Shown here: piece after piece, positions 1 to 10,471 of the stretch
Position numbering within the stretch: position 1 is the stretch's first letter
Layout: each line of letters begins with the position of its first letter
DNA from: Hansfordia pulvinata
Lineage: Eukaryota > Ascomycota > Sordariomycetes > Xylariales
DNA: 64,000 nt
Direction of reading: 5' to 3'
Assembly: GCA_006538405.1 (NCBI GenBank)
Contig: BJKQ01000001.1
Coordinates: 868,001 to 932,000 of the forward strand
The notes under the pieces: model-generated
Told to the model about the DNA's origin: nothing
Database searches by the model: none
What the model saw: only the letters and a program-made list of their open reading frames with translations
Translations under genes and position numbers: made by a program

Positions 1-522
1 TTACATAACCTAAAGTATCTACCGTAGGTACCGACCAATAGACGCCGACGTCGTGGCGGTTCATCCTGAGAGTACATACTGTACCTACCCACCTCATTCG
101 ACACATCACGAACAGCGTAGGTAGGCTCTGACTTTGAATCTTGCCCACATCGATAAGCATGCTGGCGTCCATTTGTGTTGCTGCGCTACCAAACTATTCT
201 CCAGGTACATCGTCACGCCCAGGACTCCGCGGTATATACCGTTGAGGTAGTGAGAGCTTCCCCGGATGACGAGGCTCTCTGTAAGCCCGCTTCACCCCGA
301 AGACAAAGATCTGTGGAATTCCCCAATTTGCTTGCCTTTCTTGCTCATTGCATTACAAGCAGAGACTTGAGCCAGTGCTCGCACAGTCGAAACTCTCAAG
401 CCACCGCATTTCAGGATTGCGAGGCTTCATTGTATTTACGTATCTCAGATGGTACTCGGCGGCTCAGAGGCTCGTTGTATCGACATGAGTGCGCAATCCC
501 GAAAGACCAGGCTTCGCAGTCT
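1..522. other. Spacer, no gene seen
   Basis: The open frames here are short and lack splice-consistent or family-like content. The sequence probably holds the 3' untranslated region of the secreted-protein gene that ends at 523. Near the left edge there are several GTAGGTA/TACCTACC words of the kind that recur in spacers across the window. Confidence 0.4.
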
Positions 523-1484
523 CTAGGACGGGGGCGGGCCGTAGAGTCGGAGATGGACCGCCTTGAGATACTCTTCCCAGTCGACGACGGGCCAGTCTTC
601 CGAGTAGTTGTTGCCCTGCGCATCAGTGACCTTCAAGTTCTGCCCGTCGTCCATCTGAGCGTCTCGTTAGCTAGCTCTCCGCAAGATGACCCGTGAGGTA
701 GGTGAGTGGAGGACTAAAAGGCCGAACCTGGAATCGGCTTACTGTTACTTTCGCGCCGCCTGTATAGCTGGGCGACACCACCCTCAGCGTCAGCTGTCCG
801 GGCTCCGTCGTCTCTGCTTCAATCGTCTGTGTGAGGAGCAGGTTCTGCGTCTCATACAGATCCTTTCTCCTCCCTTCAGGCAGTCCCGACGTCCGAAGGT
901 CATGCATGAAGACTACGGCCTTGGGATCGGTCCACTGGGGGCAGCTCTGTGATGAATCTTTGAGTTCCACGTTTTGATCTGTTGCCTTGCGGTAGCTCCG
1001 GCACTCAAGTTGATCATGACCTTGTCGTAGCCCTTCGAACGATTGGGAGTCGCGTGAGCGATCGCGACCGGGTCCAAGGGACCGACTGGATCATGCTGCG
1101 TCAGCTTGGACGGGGCCGTTCTGGCGCTCTGGCGCTTTTTGGGGACGCAACGCGCTGCTGGCGGAAGGGATGGGGAGGCCAGCGGGATCAGTGCCTACTT
1201 TCGGCCTCGATAGCCTGGTCAGCCTTAGCCTTGTCGAAGCTTCCGCGTTCGACGACGACGGTGGCGGCTCGGGGGGAAACGGCAGCCCGCTTCTCGGGCC
1301 CGAGAGCGCTTCTGTTAGGTAAGGTTGGTGGTTAACTTCTGGTGTCTGCTCGGAGTGAAGATCTGAGCAGCGTGGTGTATTACCTCAGATGCCCTCGCGC
1401 CTCGAGCGCCGACGGGATCGCTTGAGCGGCAGCCGCAAATATAAGGAGGCTCTGGAGGGCCTGCGATCCAGTGGAGAACCACAT
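523..1484 (-). CDS. Predicted secreted protein, function unknown (4 exons, one frameshift)
   Basis: I assembled this gene from splice signals. Exons are 1484-1384, 1311-1199, 1085-728 and 654-523. The introns are 72, 113 and 73 bp; the last has donor GTTCGG, a GCTAACG branch site and a CAG acceptor. Exon phases match at every junction. The product, about 234 aa, starts MWFSTGSQALQSLLIFAAAA, a clear signal peptide, and has two cysteines in the middle (ECRSY, SCPQW). It ends with a Trp/Asp-rich tail (SEDWPVVDWEEYLKAVHLRL). Between about 1003 and 1017 the reading frame must gain one base to pass from YDKVMIN to the VELKDSSQSC segment. I recognise no family. The signal peptide and intron phases are seen directly; secretion is inferred. 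It could instead be a decayed gene. Confidence 0.5.
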
Positions 1485-3532
1485 CACAACGGCGGGTAAG
1501 TAAGACTGTCTTGAGAAGCTATTCAACAGGCAAGGCCACGATGAGAAGGCTGCAGAGATGGTCTCGATTTGAGTGCTGGCTCAAGGTAAACCCCCCGAGG
1601 GGAGACAGTCATATTTATACATCAAAGAATGCAGACATGTTGATTGACTACGTAGGTATAGAGCGGCTTGGGGCACTCGTGTCGGCGCATCTTGGGGTCT
1701 CCTGAGCGGCTGGGCTCTTTGCTTGGCCAAGCACGGGTCAAGTGAAGGGACGAGACCGGCGTCTGTCTCTGTCCCCGCTGGGTGTTATCCTCAGGCAACC
1801 ACTCGCTCGCAGAGCGTACACCGTGGCGGGGTCCCCCCACACAATGCGCCGCCGCCGCCGCCAGGCATTGCGCCGCCACCAGGTACGGCGCCGCCGCCAG
1901 GGTGTGTTCCCGAAACTATAAAGAGGTGCACGCAGGCCGGGACCTGACCAAAGCCGGCTCTCTTACACATGTGCTCGGTAAGTAAGGTAGCCACATGAAC
2001 CTCCTGGCTGTCAAGGTACTCTCAGGAGCCAGGAGCGATGAGGTTGTGGCGCCGTGACTAGGTCCTCGTTGCTCGCCGATATGGTCGCTTAAGACGCCAC
2101 GGGTGTCCTCTTCGATGTGACTTGACCTCGGCGTGGTGCAGACGCAAGGTCTCTCCAGTCTCGCCACGTTCGACTATGATGATCCCCGGCGGCGGAAAAC
2201 AGGGAAAGCAACTGGATCCGCCCGCTGTCAAGATGGGGGTGGCGCCGACGGAACACCCACTCAGGTCGCCGGACCGAGTATACGGCGTCTTCCCGTGGCG
2301 TACGCGTAACCCGACGGCTGATGGTGACAGCATGCCAGAAATACCTCTCATGGCAGGTTCTATTTCCGTGTGTAAATAAATAGTACGTGCCTTAACCCAG
2401 TCCCAGGGACGGCGGGCTCGTCAGGCATGCGAGGAGACCTTGGCTCTCCGCAACATCACTGATTGACTGCGACATGATGCCTTTTCCATGATGTGCTACG
2501 TTGGTTGCAGTCCTTGCTGTGGAATCTGGCGTAGTCGAATCGCGGCTTTACTTACCTTATATTACAAGCCGTTTCGTCCCGCAAAGGCGGGCGCCGGAAA
2601 CGGCTCACGATGCAGAGGCTCACAGTGTGGATGTCTAAGGTAGGTAGCTACTATGAGAATGGCGCGCGGCCAGGGGGCGACTCTGGTCCTTTTTATTTGG
2701 GGTATCCTCATTGTGACTAGAACGAACAGACCAGAGTCTGAAGCCCACTGTTCAGGTAGTTACCAGTCATCTGCGTCGACGGCGAGTTGTCGTGTGGATT
2801 TTGCTCTAAGCTCAGATCTCTTTGGGTGCGATGAGTTCAAGAATCAGGTGTGAGAACCGACGATGGACCATGCATGCGCTGGCTGCCTATTTCGACATTG
2901 CGACGCGCGGACTCATTGGCCTTTCCCAATCCTCTTCAGCTTACAACCTGGACGCATGATCTTCTGTTCGCGACCCCTACCTAGTCTGAGAGTGTTATGG
3001 TCGGATGCCCCGAATGACATCCCGAACCGCGAGACTGCTCTCGCACACCCCATTGCCTTGTTGTTTCGGCTACCCGCCCCAGATCATCCTCGTAAGTCTG
3101 TGAAAGGTACCGTGGTCGTGTCGCGACTTTTCGGACGGCAGCGATTCACTTGCTCTGCTGCAAGTATCCTGAGTAGATAGGCAGGCTATCTGCTGGGAGG
3201 CTTGGGCCTCCATTGTTTCATGGCCCAGGTTCCAGATTGCTTCTGCGGCTCCAGGGTGCTGCTGCCCCGAGGTCAAGTCCAGCACGGCTGGAGATGCGGC
3301 AGCACAAATGCCGGGGTTGGACTGGCCATGACGGGGCCGGAGGTGGCGAATCGACCGCAACGTAGAAGATGCGCCACACTCTGCAGTCGGTGGATGATGC
3401 AGGGCTCTTGCGTCCAGCCCGACGGGTATTCCATGGAGATGCTGCCTGTGCTCGTCTGTGTGTCTCGGGAATCGGGAGGAGGTGCCCAACCGCCTGGAAA
3501 ATCAGCTCGGGTTTCTTTGGGCTCCGCCTTGC
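1485..3532. other. Spacer with one coding-like proline-rich patch
   Basis: No complete gene could be built. On the plus strand, 1830-1915 reads as a proline/glycine-rich repeat (PPPGIAPPPGTAPPPG) followed by CVPETIKRCTQAG. A GTAAGT donor lies near 1978, and a possible next exon runs from about 2142 to 2313. A one-base shift would be needed to join these pieces, so a broken secreted-protein gene is possible but unproven. The rest, 2350-3532, shows nothing I can support. Confidence 0.25.
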
Positions 3533-4999
3533 TCAATCAATTTCCATGGCGGTGCCCTTGAACGCGACAGACTTTCCCTTGCTGCCACTGGCAGCCGTTT
3601 TCCTGCCGGCGGCAGCAGCACTCGAGCCAGCAGCCGGAGCCGCGCGTCCCTTGCCCTTGGCCACGCTGGACAGATCAGCAGCGCCCTCTTCCTTCTTGAC
3701 GGCGGCCTCGGATTCGCGCTTGGCCTCTGCGGCCGCCTTGAACCCGGCATCGCCATCCTCGTCGCCGAGTCCCGAGCGCCCGCTGACGGCGCGGAGGAAC
3801 TCGGTTTCGGCCCAGACGCCGTGTAGTCGCGGCGCCGCGTTCTCGAGAACAACAGCCTGCTCGTCCATGGCCTTTCCCTTGCCCTTGTCGGTGCTCTCCT
3901 TGATCATGTGTTCGCTGCTGTCGGGCTCGGCCGGCCGGTACACGAGATTCTCGTGGTACATGTCCCACGCCCGGTCGCTGTCGTCGGTCTCGTGGCGCAA
4001 GCGGCTCCATGGCTCCGTCTGGACGGATCGCAGGCGGTCCGTCATGGTCTCCTGGGTGACCTCGGCACCGCCGGCGCTCTTGATGGACATGGTGATGGCG
4101 CGCCCGGCGCTCTCCTTGCCAGCGGCCCCCGCCGGGCCGCCACCTGCACCGCCGGGGCCCCCAGAGGCGCCTCCCGGCCCGCCGTCCCGAGAGCGACCCA
4201 ATCGCTCCTGCTCGGCAGAGGCGTCGAGGTGATGCATCTGGGGTCGCAGGTGGATCACAGAGGTGGCGGGTGTGAGGTGAAGTTGGTCTGTACACAGTCA
4301 GTCAGTCGGTGCCGGGTGCTTTCTGCCTCGTTCTGGCCTGGACGTACCCCCTTGGAAAATCCCGACCATCCAGCGGCAGTTGGAGTCGGCTTCTACGGGG
4401 AACTGGCCGCCGAGAGTCTGGGTGCGAAGGACCTTATCCTGACGAACCGCCTCGGCCCAGTCTGCCATGTCGAGGTCGCGGTCAGCGGCGAGCCCGTCGT
4501 CGTCGGCCTTCTTACGGCCGCCGCCGCCGCCGCGAATGGCGGGAACACCGACGCCGAACCCGCCCGACAGACCGTGGGAGCCGCCGTTCTTGGCCTGGGT
4601 GCTTCGGGCGAGAGCGACACCCCAGCGCAGGCCCTTGTCGCGATCGTAGTCGGCATGCGCGTGGGACAGCGGCGTGTCGAGCTCGATCATGCCGGCGCGG
4701 GGCTTAATGCGGACCTCGGAGACCGGGGCACCGTGGTACGTCTCGTGTGACGACAGCTTCTTGTTGGGGTGTTGGAGGATGAGCAGCTTGCGCGAAGCGG
4801 GCAGAGACGGGTTGGTGAAGACATTGTAGCTCGCGATGATGGGGTCGGCCTCGTCTGACGTCGTCGTTGCGAATTTCGGCCCGGCAGCTGTGCTTGCGGT
4901 GGCACCGCTCGCTGCGGACGAGGTGGTGGCAGCGGGATCAGCCGGGCCCGCGGGGGGCGAGTCGTCGATTTCCATGACGAGGTCGAGGCCTCGGGCCAC
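3533..4999 (-). CDS. RPC37: DNA-directed RNA polymerase III subunit Rpc37/RPC5
   Basis: Rpc37 (human RPC5) belongs to the Rpc37-Rpc53 heterodimer of RNA polymerase III, which works in initiation, termination and reinitiation in the nucleus. Exon 1 runs from 4999 or 4975 to 4348 and exon 2 from 4287 to 3533. The 60-bp intron has donor GTACGT and acceptor ACAG, and splicing restores the motif GDQLHLTPATSVIHLRPQ. Family features are the block NVFTNPSLPASRKLLILQHP near the N-terminus, then SEVRIKPRAGMIELDTPLS, then the LHLTP..LRPQMHHLDA motif. The C-terminus is Lys/Ala/Gly-rich and ends AMEID. The ATG at 4975 (MEIDDSP, 460 aa) fits fungal homologues better than the upstream ATG at 4999 (468 aa). 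The family call is from motif recognition. Confidence 0.85.
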
Positions 5000-5558
5000 G
5001 CGGTGAACTGGAGCGGGAAGCCGAGAAGGGGGGGTTCGTGGACCAGTTCTAACAAAAAGGAACGCAGGCCGTGAGGGTCGGTAGGGTTGTTGGTGGAGGA
5101 GCCGAGTCTGGTGATGACGGACGACCTTGGCCGTGGTAGGTTGCGGTCGTGTACTCGTAGCAGCGAAGGAATGGTGGGGGACGGACGGCCGCGAGCCTCC
5201 GCGAGAAATTTTAGTGGGGCGAACGCTGGCCTCCAGCGCCGAGGCCTCTGTAAAACCTCGCCTGGCCTGTCTTATCGCGCCCTCGCGGGGCTTATCGACG
5301 GCGCCGACGACCTTTCATGTTGCTTTCGCACCGTCAGCACAAGAGAGTGCTTACCATCAATGGATGGTTGGCTTCGGCACAGTATCACAGGAGAACAGTC
5401 CCGCAGCCGTGTTCCTGGTCTTGAATCTTGAGTCATTAACAAATATCCCATCTCGGGCAGGCATCATGACTACCTAACATACATGCAGGGTAAGTTAGCC
5501 CCATTACACGTCTATGATCAGATGGCCTCCATCACGCGCTCCCCGCGATGTCGCGTCA
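5000..5558. other. Spacer between Rpc37 start and mannosyltransferase end
   Basis: This holds the promoter and leader of the Rpc37 gene (read leftward from 4999) and the 3' region of the mannosyltransferase ending at 5559. No further coding signal is visible. Confidence 0.5.
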
Positions 5559-7119
5559 TCAGAAGCCCAGCCACTGGCCCCAGGTGCCGCCGCCCTCCAG
5601 GGGCCTCTTGAGGCGGTGCAGGCAGTACGGGTGGACGTTGGTCGAGCGCCCGCCGCGCTCCATGCCCTTGCCGCCCTTGGCGTCGCCGCACTCGCAGCGG
5701 CACCCGATGCCGTCGGCCGTCTCGGGGCTCCAGGCCCGGAAGCGCGGGTTGACCGACGTGCGCACCGACGACCGCAGCGCCTCCGAGTGCGGCAGCTGCG
5801 CCGCATCCCCCGGCGCGTTGCCCGGGCACTGCCACATGTCGGCGTGCCGGTACCCAATGTCGCTGAAGTGGTGCAGCTGCCACGGCTCCGCAAACATGGA
5901 CACGGCCAGCGAGTGTACCGCGGCGTCCCCCCACCGCTCCGAGTAGAAGCCCCCTTGCCGGTCCAGGTACTCGTAAAAGTCCATGTACTGCTTGCTGCGG
6001 AAGAAGTCCATGTCGGCGATCTCAAAGTTGCTCCAGTAGTGGCACAGGGACCACAGGTCTCCCGACCGGTCCCGGTGCGCCGGGAACAGCCACGCCAGCA
6101 GCCACCGCAGCGGCAGCGGGAACGGCGATGCCTCCATCGCCGACCGCCACAGGCTCCCGCCGCTGCCTGTCGTCGCGCTTGGTCCGCCGCCCTTGCTGCT
6201 GCGCTCGTACTTGGCCAGGAAGTCGGCCGCATGCCGGAACAGCGACGGGCATGACGAGCCCACCTCCCACAGGGCAATGGTGTAGCCGTAGACCTTGCCA
6301 CGCTTAGCCATCTCCACAAACGGGTCGTAGGATATCGTGCACGTGAACTCGACGTCGGGCTCGATTCGCCAGTACCAGCGGTACTTCTGGAGGGCGGGCA
6401 GCTTGTAGAAATTCCTTCTCGGTGGTCAGCGGATTTGATTCGGCGAAGAGACCACGAGGGCCTGGAAGCTGCATCTGGACACAGGACCTACCCTGAATAG
6501 AAGCGGCACATGTGATGGTACCCCTCCTGTCCTGCGTGCACAATGCCGGCGTCGCCTTGTCGCTTAATCTGGCGGCGCGCCTCGTCGCGGTCGATCCAGT
6601 CCGGGTACCCCCACATGTCTGCAGGGACCTGCTCAAAGATGCCGAGCCCGCCCGCCGTGGCGTTGAGGTCGTGCACGAAGATGGGGTCCCAGGGCCGGTC
6701 GTTGAGGAAGACTATGGGTATCGGTAGTAATGGTTGAAGCGCCGGTGCACAGTGGCGACTGTGTTCATCGCGGCGTTGCGCTCCGAGTTGCGGGCCAGCA
6801 TGACGAGCGCTGCGTTCTCGCGGTGCGGCCGCGAGGCTGTTGTCGTTGTCGCCTTGTTCTTCTTCGTCTTGGACGAGCCGCTGCTGGCCAGCGACTCGTC
6901 GTCTTCTTCCTCGTCCGTGGCCCCATCGGCACGTGCCACGTCTGGTTCGCGGCAGCCGTACTGGAAGGGCTCGTCGACTGCGACCGCGGGGGCGGCAACG
7001 TGGTAGGACCGCAGGTGCAGGAACAGCTCGATGGCCAGGGGAATGGCGATGGCGGGCAGCAGCCAGCGCGGCAGCCGAGAGCGCCGCCTACGGGCTGGGC
7101 GGAGGAAGCGCGGCGCCAT
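5559..7119 (-). CDS. Glycosyltransferase family 15 alpha-1,2-mannosyltransferase, KTR type (frameshifted in this sequence)
   Basis: KRE2/KTR enzymes are Golgi type II membrane proteins that add alpha-1,2-mannose from GDP-mannose to N- and O-glycans. Exons are 7119-6492 and 6414-5559; the 77-bp intron has donor GTAGGT and a GCTGAC branch site. Near the N-terminus a basic stretch is followed by one membrane anchor (WLLPAIAIPLAIELFLHL), then a low-complexity stem. Catalytic-domain motifs are ENAALVMLARNSE, RFNHYYRYP/IVFLNDRPW, CRFYSGNFYKLPALQKYRWYW, RIEPDVEFTC, YWSNFEIADMDFFRS and GGFYSERWGDAAVHS. The C-terminus has a cysteine cluster (GCRCECGD) instead of the usual tail. At 6716-6718 (CCC on the coding strand) one base is missing between RYP and IVFLND. 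Alignment to the second GT15 protein in this window keeps equal spacing across that point. The restored length is 494 aa. Confidence 0.85.
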
Positions 7120-8088
7120 GGTCGCCTGCGGGCCTTCGACCGAGAAGCGAGCTTGGCAGGCTCGTCGTGTGGCGTCTGTCGGGCGGCTTGTTGGTCGTGG
7201 TCGTGGTCCGGATCACCTGAATGCGCATACGGGATGTGAAGCGAGCGGCGGGCCCGTGATGCTACCGGGCGCAGACAGGTACCCGGTCGCGTGCAAGCTG
7301 GCGCGCTTGGGTCGAACACTGTCAGAAGCCTTGTCGGGCCCCTGGGTCGATGCAGCTTGGATGAGACCAGGTTTATGAGGCGGCGTCACTGCCCAAGGTA
7401 CGGAGGTTGAAAGGTCCGGTAGTGTGGGAGGCGTCGGACGGTAGTGCTCGTGCTTGGGGGGTACCCGCCGGTCTGGTCGGGAGTTGGACCTGACGGGCTA
7501 AAAAGAGCAAGGAGCTGCCGGGCAGCTTTGGGGACGCGTCGGCGGAGCGCTAAAATCGAATTGACACGGGAGTGACGGGATCCGCTCAGGAGGGCACGGG
7601 GGGGTTTTCAGCGACAGGCCTACTGACAGCGCGCCAGTCACGAACCTCCGAGTGGGTAGAAGGGTGGATATGTAGCAAGGCCTCGCGAGTGCTCGTACGA
7701 AGAGGTGGTTAGGTAGTTAGGTATGTAGAATACAGAAAAGCAAATGCGAAAGGGGTAGCGTCAAATCGTCATCGGCGCAAGGCCAAATGCTCACAATCAT
7801 GCCTACTCCTGTGTTCGAGAAATACAACGGTATATAATCCAAACTCGTCGGTCCCAACTGAAACCTTGCCAGATTCTCGTGAGCGCCCGCTTTCATTGCG
7901 CCGCCGCTATCATGCGCCGTCCCGTACCATCTATGTGTGTGCGTGTCAAAGCAGTAACGCCGGCAATGCAACGCTGCCTTTTCATGATCCGTCCATTCAT
8001 CCCTGAGCCGAAGCCCCTCGCCTTGGAGGACCAGCCGATTGCCTCGCGAGCCTGCTCTATTCGTGTGCGCCGAAGGACATCAGTCGCG
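7120..8088. other. Spacer upstream of the KTR-type gene
   Basis: This contains the promoter of the leftward mannosyltransferase gene and the 3' region of the Erd1-like gene ending at 8089. No coding segment, RNA gene or strong repeat was found. Confidence 0.5.
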
Positions 8089-9368
8089 CTACTCTTCATC
8101 TTCGTACTTGTCTTCATAGTCGGTCAGAAGGATATCGTCGGCGGCGGGAAGTGCCGGGGCCGTGTTGTTGCGAATCCACTCCGTCTCGACGCGGAAGAAT
8201 ATCCAGATCCAACGACGAAAGACCTCGAGAAATTCTATGATGAAGATGCTGCTCTCAAAATCCACAATACGGTCGAGGTGCGGGCTGAGCTTCAGGCTCC
8301 ATGTGCAACGCAGCAGCAGGTCGAGCGCAGCCACGAGATAGTACACGACGGGCGGCCCGACAATCAAGTGACGGCGCAAGCCGAATGGGTGGCTGCGACT
8401 GTTGCGCGTAGCGGCAGTGTCAAAAAGAGTCAGGTCCCAATCCTTGGCAATGTCCCAATAAAAACTGTAGAAGCTGTTCAGGGTGCAGGCGGCAACCCAC
8501 GCGCGGTACAGACCGGTCGAGGGTCCCCAGCTGCGCTGGAGGGAGCTAAGGATGATGACGGGGAACGCGGTCGAGTACTTTGCTGCGTTGGCGAGGTGCT
8601 GGCCGCCCCAACCCGTGGCCTCGGAAAAGGGGGCCCGTCGAACGCGGGAGTATTCAGTCAGGCACTGTCGCAGCCGGATCAGCGACGGAATAGCCATGAT
8701 GAGGGGCACGATGACGGTGCCGCCGCACGCGCGATCGGGGCGGGCAGTGGCAGAGCCGTCGGTGCGGAAGAACATGCACAGCGCCACAAACAGATCGGCA
8801 AAGACTTTGGCATAGCTGGTGAGGACATCGGCCAAGAGAATGTCGCCAAACTTGCCATCCTTGGCTTCGGCTATGCCGCCGAGGGCGACGCGGCGGAGAG
8901 AAGAGCGGAAGCGGGACCGACCGGCGTTGGAGAAGTTCTTCAGCGGGACGAGGAAGAGGGCGACGAGGACGACGAGGTAAGTCAGGGGCATCCAGTCCCA
9001 GGCAATGACGAGGGCGGGGTTTCGGTGCGTAATGAGCCAGAAGAGGAGGATGGAGATGCCGAAGACGGAGGAGAGGACGGTGGCGAGGCGGTAGGTGGAA
9101 AGGTGGTGTGAGGGGTGGTGCGGCGAGGAGCGGGCGGGATAGCGAATGAGGGCGGGGACGTCGATCTTGAGGTTGTGCAAGTAATGGAGGTTCGTGGCCC
9201 AACCCCAAACAGCTGTAATTACCAGAGGGTCAGTCGCTGTCGCGTTGGTTGTTGAGAGGAGATCGGAGAGGGCTGACCTAGAACGACGATGAAGGCGATG
9301 CGGTAGGGCAGGGGAAAGGTCAAGCTGAACGAGTCGAGCTCCGACTCGACGGCGGGATCACCGTCCAT
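8089..9368 (-). CDS. ERD1: Erd1-like EXS-domain protein (retention of luminal ER/Golgi proteins)
   Basis: Erd1-type proteins are multispanning Golgi membrane proteins with an EXS domain. In yeast they are needed for retention of ER proteins and recycling of Golgi glycosyltransferases, with a role in phosphate handling. Exons are 9368-9278 and 9212-8089, and the 65-bp intron lies within the first membrane segment. Splicing gives the start MDGDPAVESELDSFSLTFPL and the junction IVVL-AVWGWATNLHYLHNL. The 404-aa product has repeated hydrophobic segments. The C-terminal half carries EXS hallmarks: ADVLTSYAKVFADL, SLIRLRQCLTEY, HLANAAKYSTAFPVI, FYSFYWDIAKDWDL and FEVFRRWIWIFFRVETEWIRN-like spacing. 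It ends in an acidic tail (DYEDKYEDEE). Membership in the EXS family is firm; the Erd1 assignment rests on the short length and absence of an SPX domain. Confidence 0.85.
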
Positions 9369-10471
9369 GGCTGCGGCTCGGCATGCGCCAGGGCATTGAC
9401 GGGCGGGAGGGCAATGCCGGCAGGGCGACGACGAATGCGGCTATGGGAGAGGTCATGTGAGTGAACAGAAACGAAGTCAAGATGGTGTTGGTGGCCCTGG
9501 AGGCTGGAGCTAATAATAAGGCAAGAGCAGCTGTGCGGGAGTCCCTTTCATCCCTGGCCCAAAAGTCGCAGTCGCAGTCGCAAGGGGCATCAGGTTTGAG
9601 GTTACGTACATGTAGGTACCTACCCACGTTAGTAGATACCTACCTTAACATCATGCAGGTGCCGGGCGGGCGACGACACGCGGGACATACTCGAGCCTGC
9701 AGCATTGGAACTCCCGCGTACGAGCACTCGTATGCGTCTGTGGATACGCGGCAGGCAGTGGCAGGGCACTCGTAGACTGCGGTACTGGTACATGTAGGTT
9801 CAGGTGCTAACCTAAAAGAAGTTGGTGCTGGACATCAATTCGGCAGGCGCACATCACTCTTGCGAGTGCTTCCGGTCCACTCTGGCGGGTACGAGTACTG
9901 TCATGAACAGAACCCGCACATTCGCCCATACTCCCATCACCCGGCTATGTCGGCTTTAGTCAAACAATATGTTACCTCAAAGCTCGGTCCTTCTAACATT
10001 GGCATTACTCAATGATACGGAACAGCCAGATACTCGTAGGCGGCGGGGGGCAGGATATGACGCAGTGAAGTTGGAAGTACTGGGGTGACGCTGAGCCCGA
10101 AAGTGATGCGATAGTGGACGAGAGAGCGTGGATAGGTACCGAGATACGAACCTTACCTACTGCCTACATCGAGTACCTTACGTACGAGTACAGTAGCCGC
10201 CTCTGCCCACTGGCAAGCGCGACCGTCAGCCCTCCCCGGGCCGAGGCTCGCCTGCGGCCCTCCGTGCAGCCCAACTGAGAGACGGCCCTCGCTTGTCCAC
10301 CGGGCTTCCAACTTGCTCACTTTGAACCAGGACGCAACCACCGGCCCCGTCCGCCCCGGACAGCACAACAATCCAACACACCCTCCTGCCATGCGTCGAC
10401 TCCCGGTCGGGCCATAGAAACACCTGCGCACATCGAACACTGTTCTCTCAAGAGCGCCCACCCGCGAAACC
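9369..10471. other. Divergent promoter region between Erd1-like gene and Pex10
   Basis: The two flanking genes are transcribed away from each other, so both promoters lie here. The spacer contains several of the window's recurrent short words: an ACATGTAGGTACCTACC stretch near 9608, ACATGTAGG near 9790 and GGTACGAGTACTG near 9888. No coding content was found. Confidence 0.5.

Noticed and set aside
1086..1198. A coding-like reading (VGTDPAGLPIPSASS...) inside the second intron of the first secreted-protein gene
   Set aside because: It would need two further frame changes to be included, whereas treating it as a 113-bp intron (GTAGGC donor, GCTGAC branch, CAG acceptor) keeps both flanking exons in phase.
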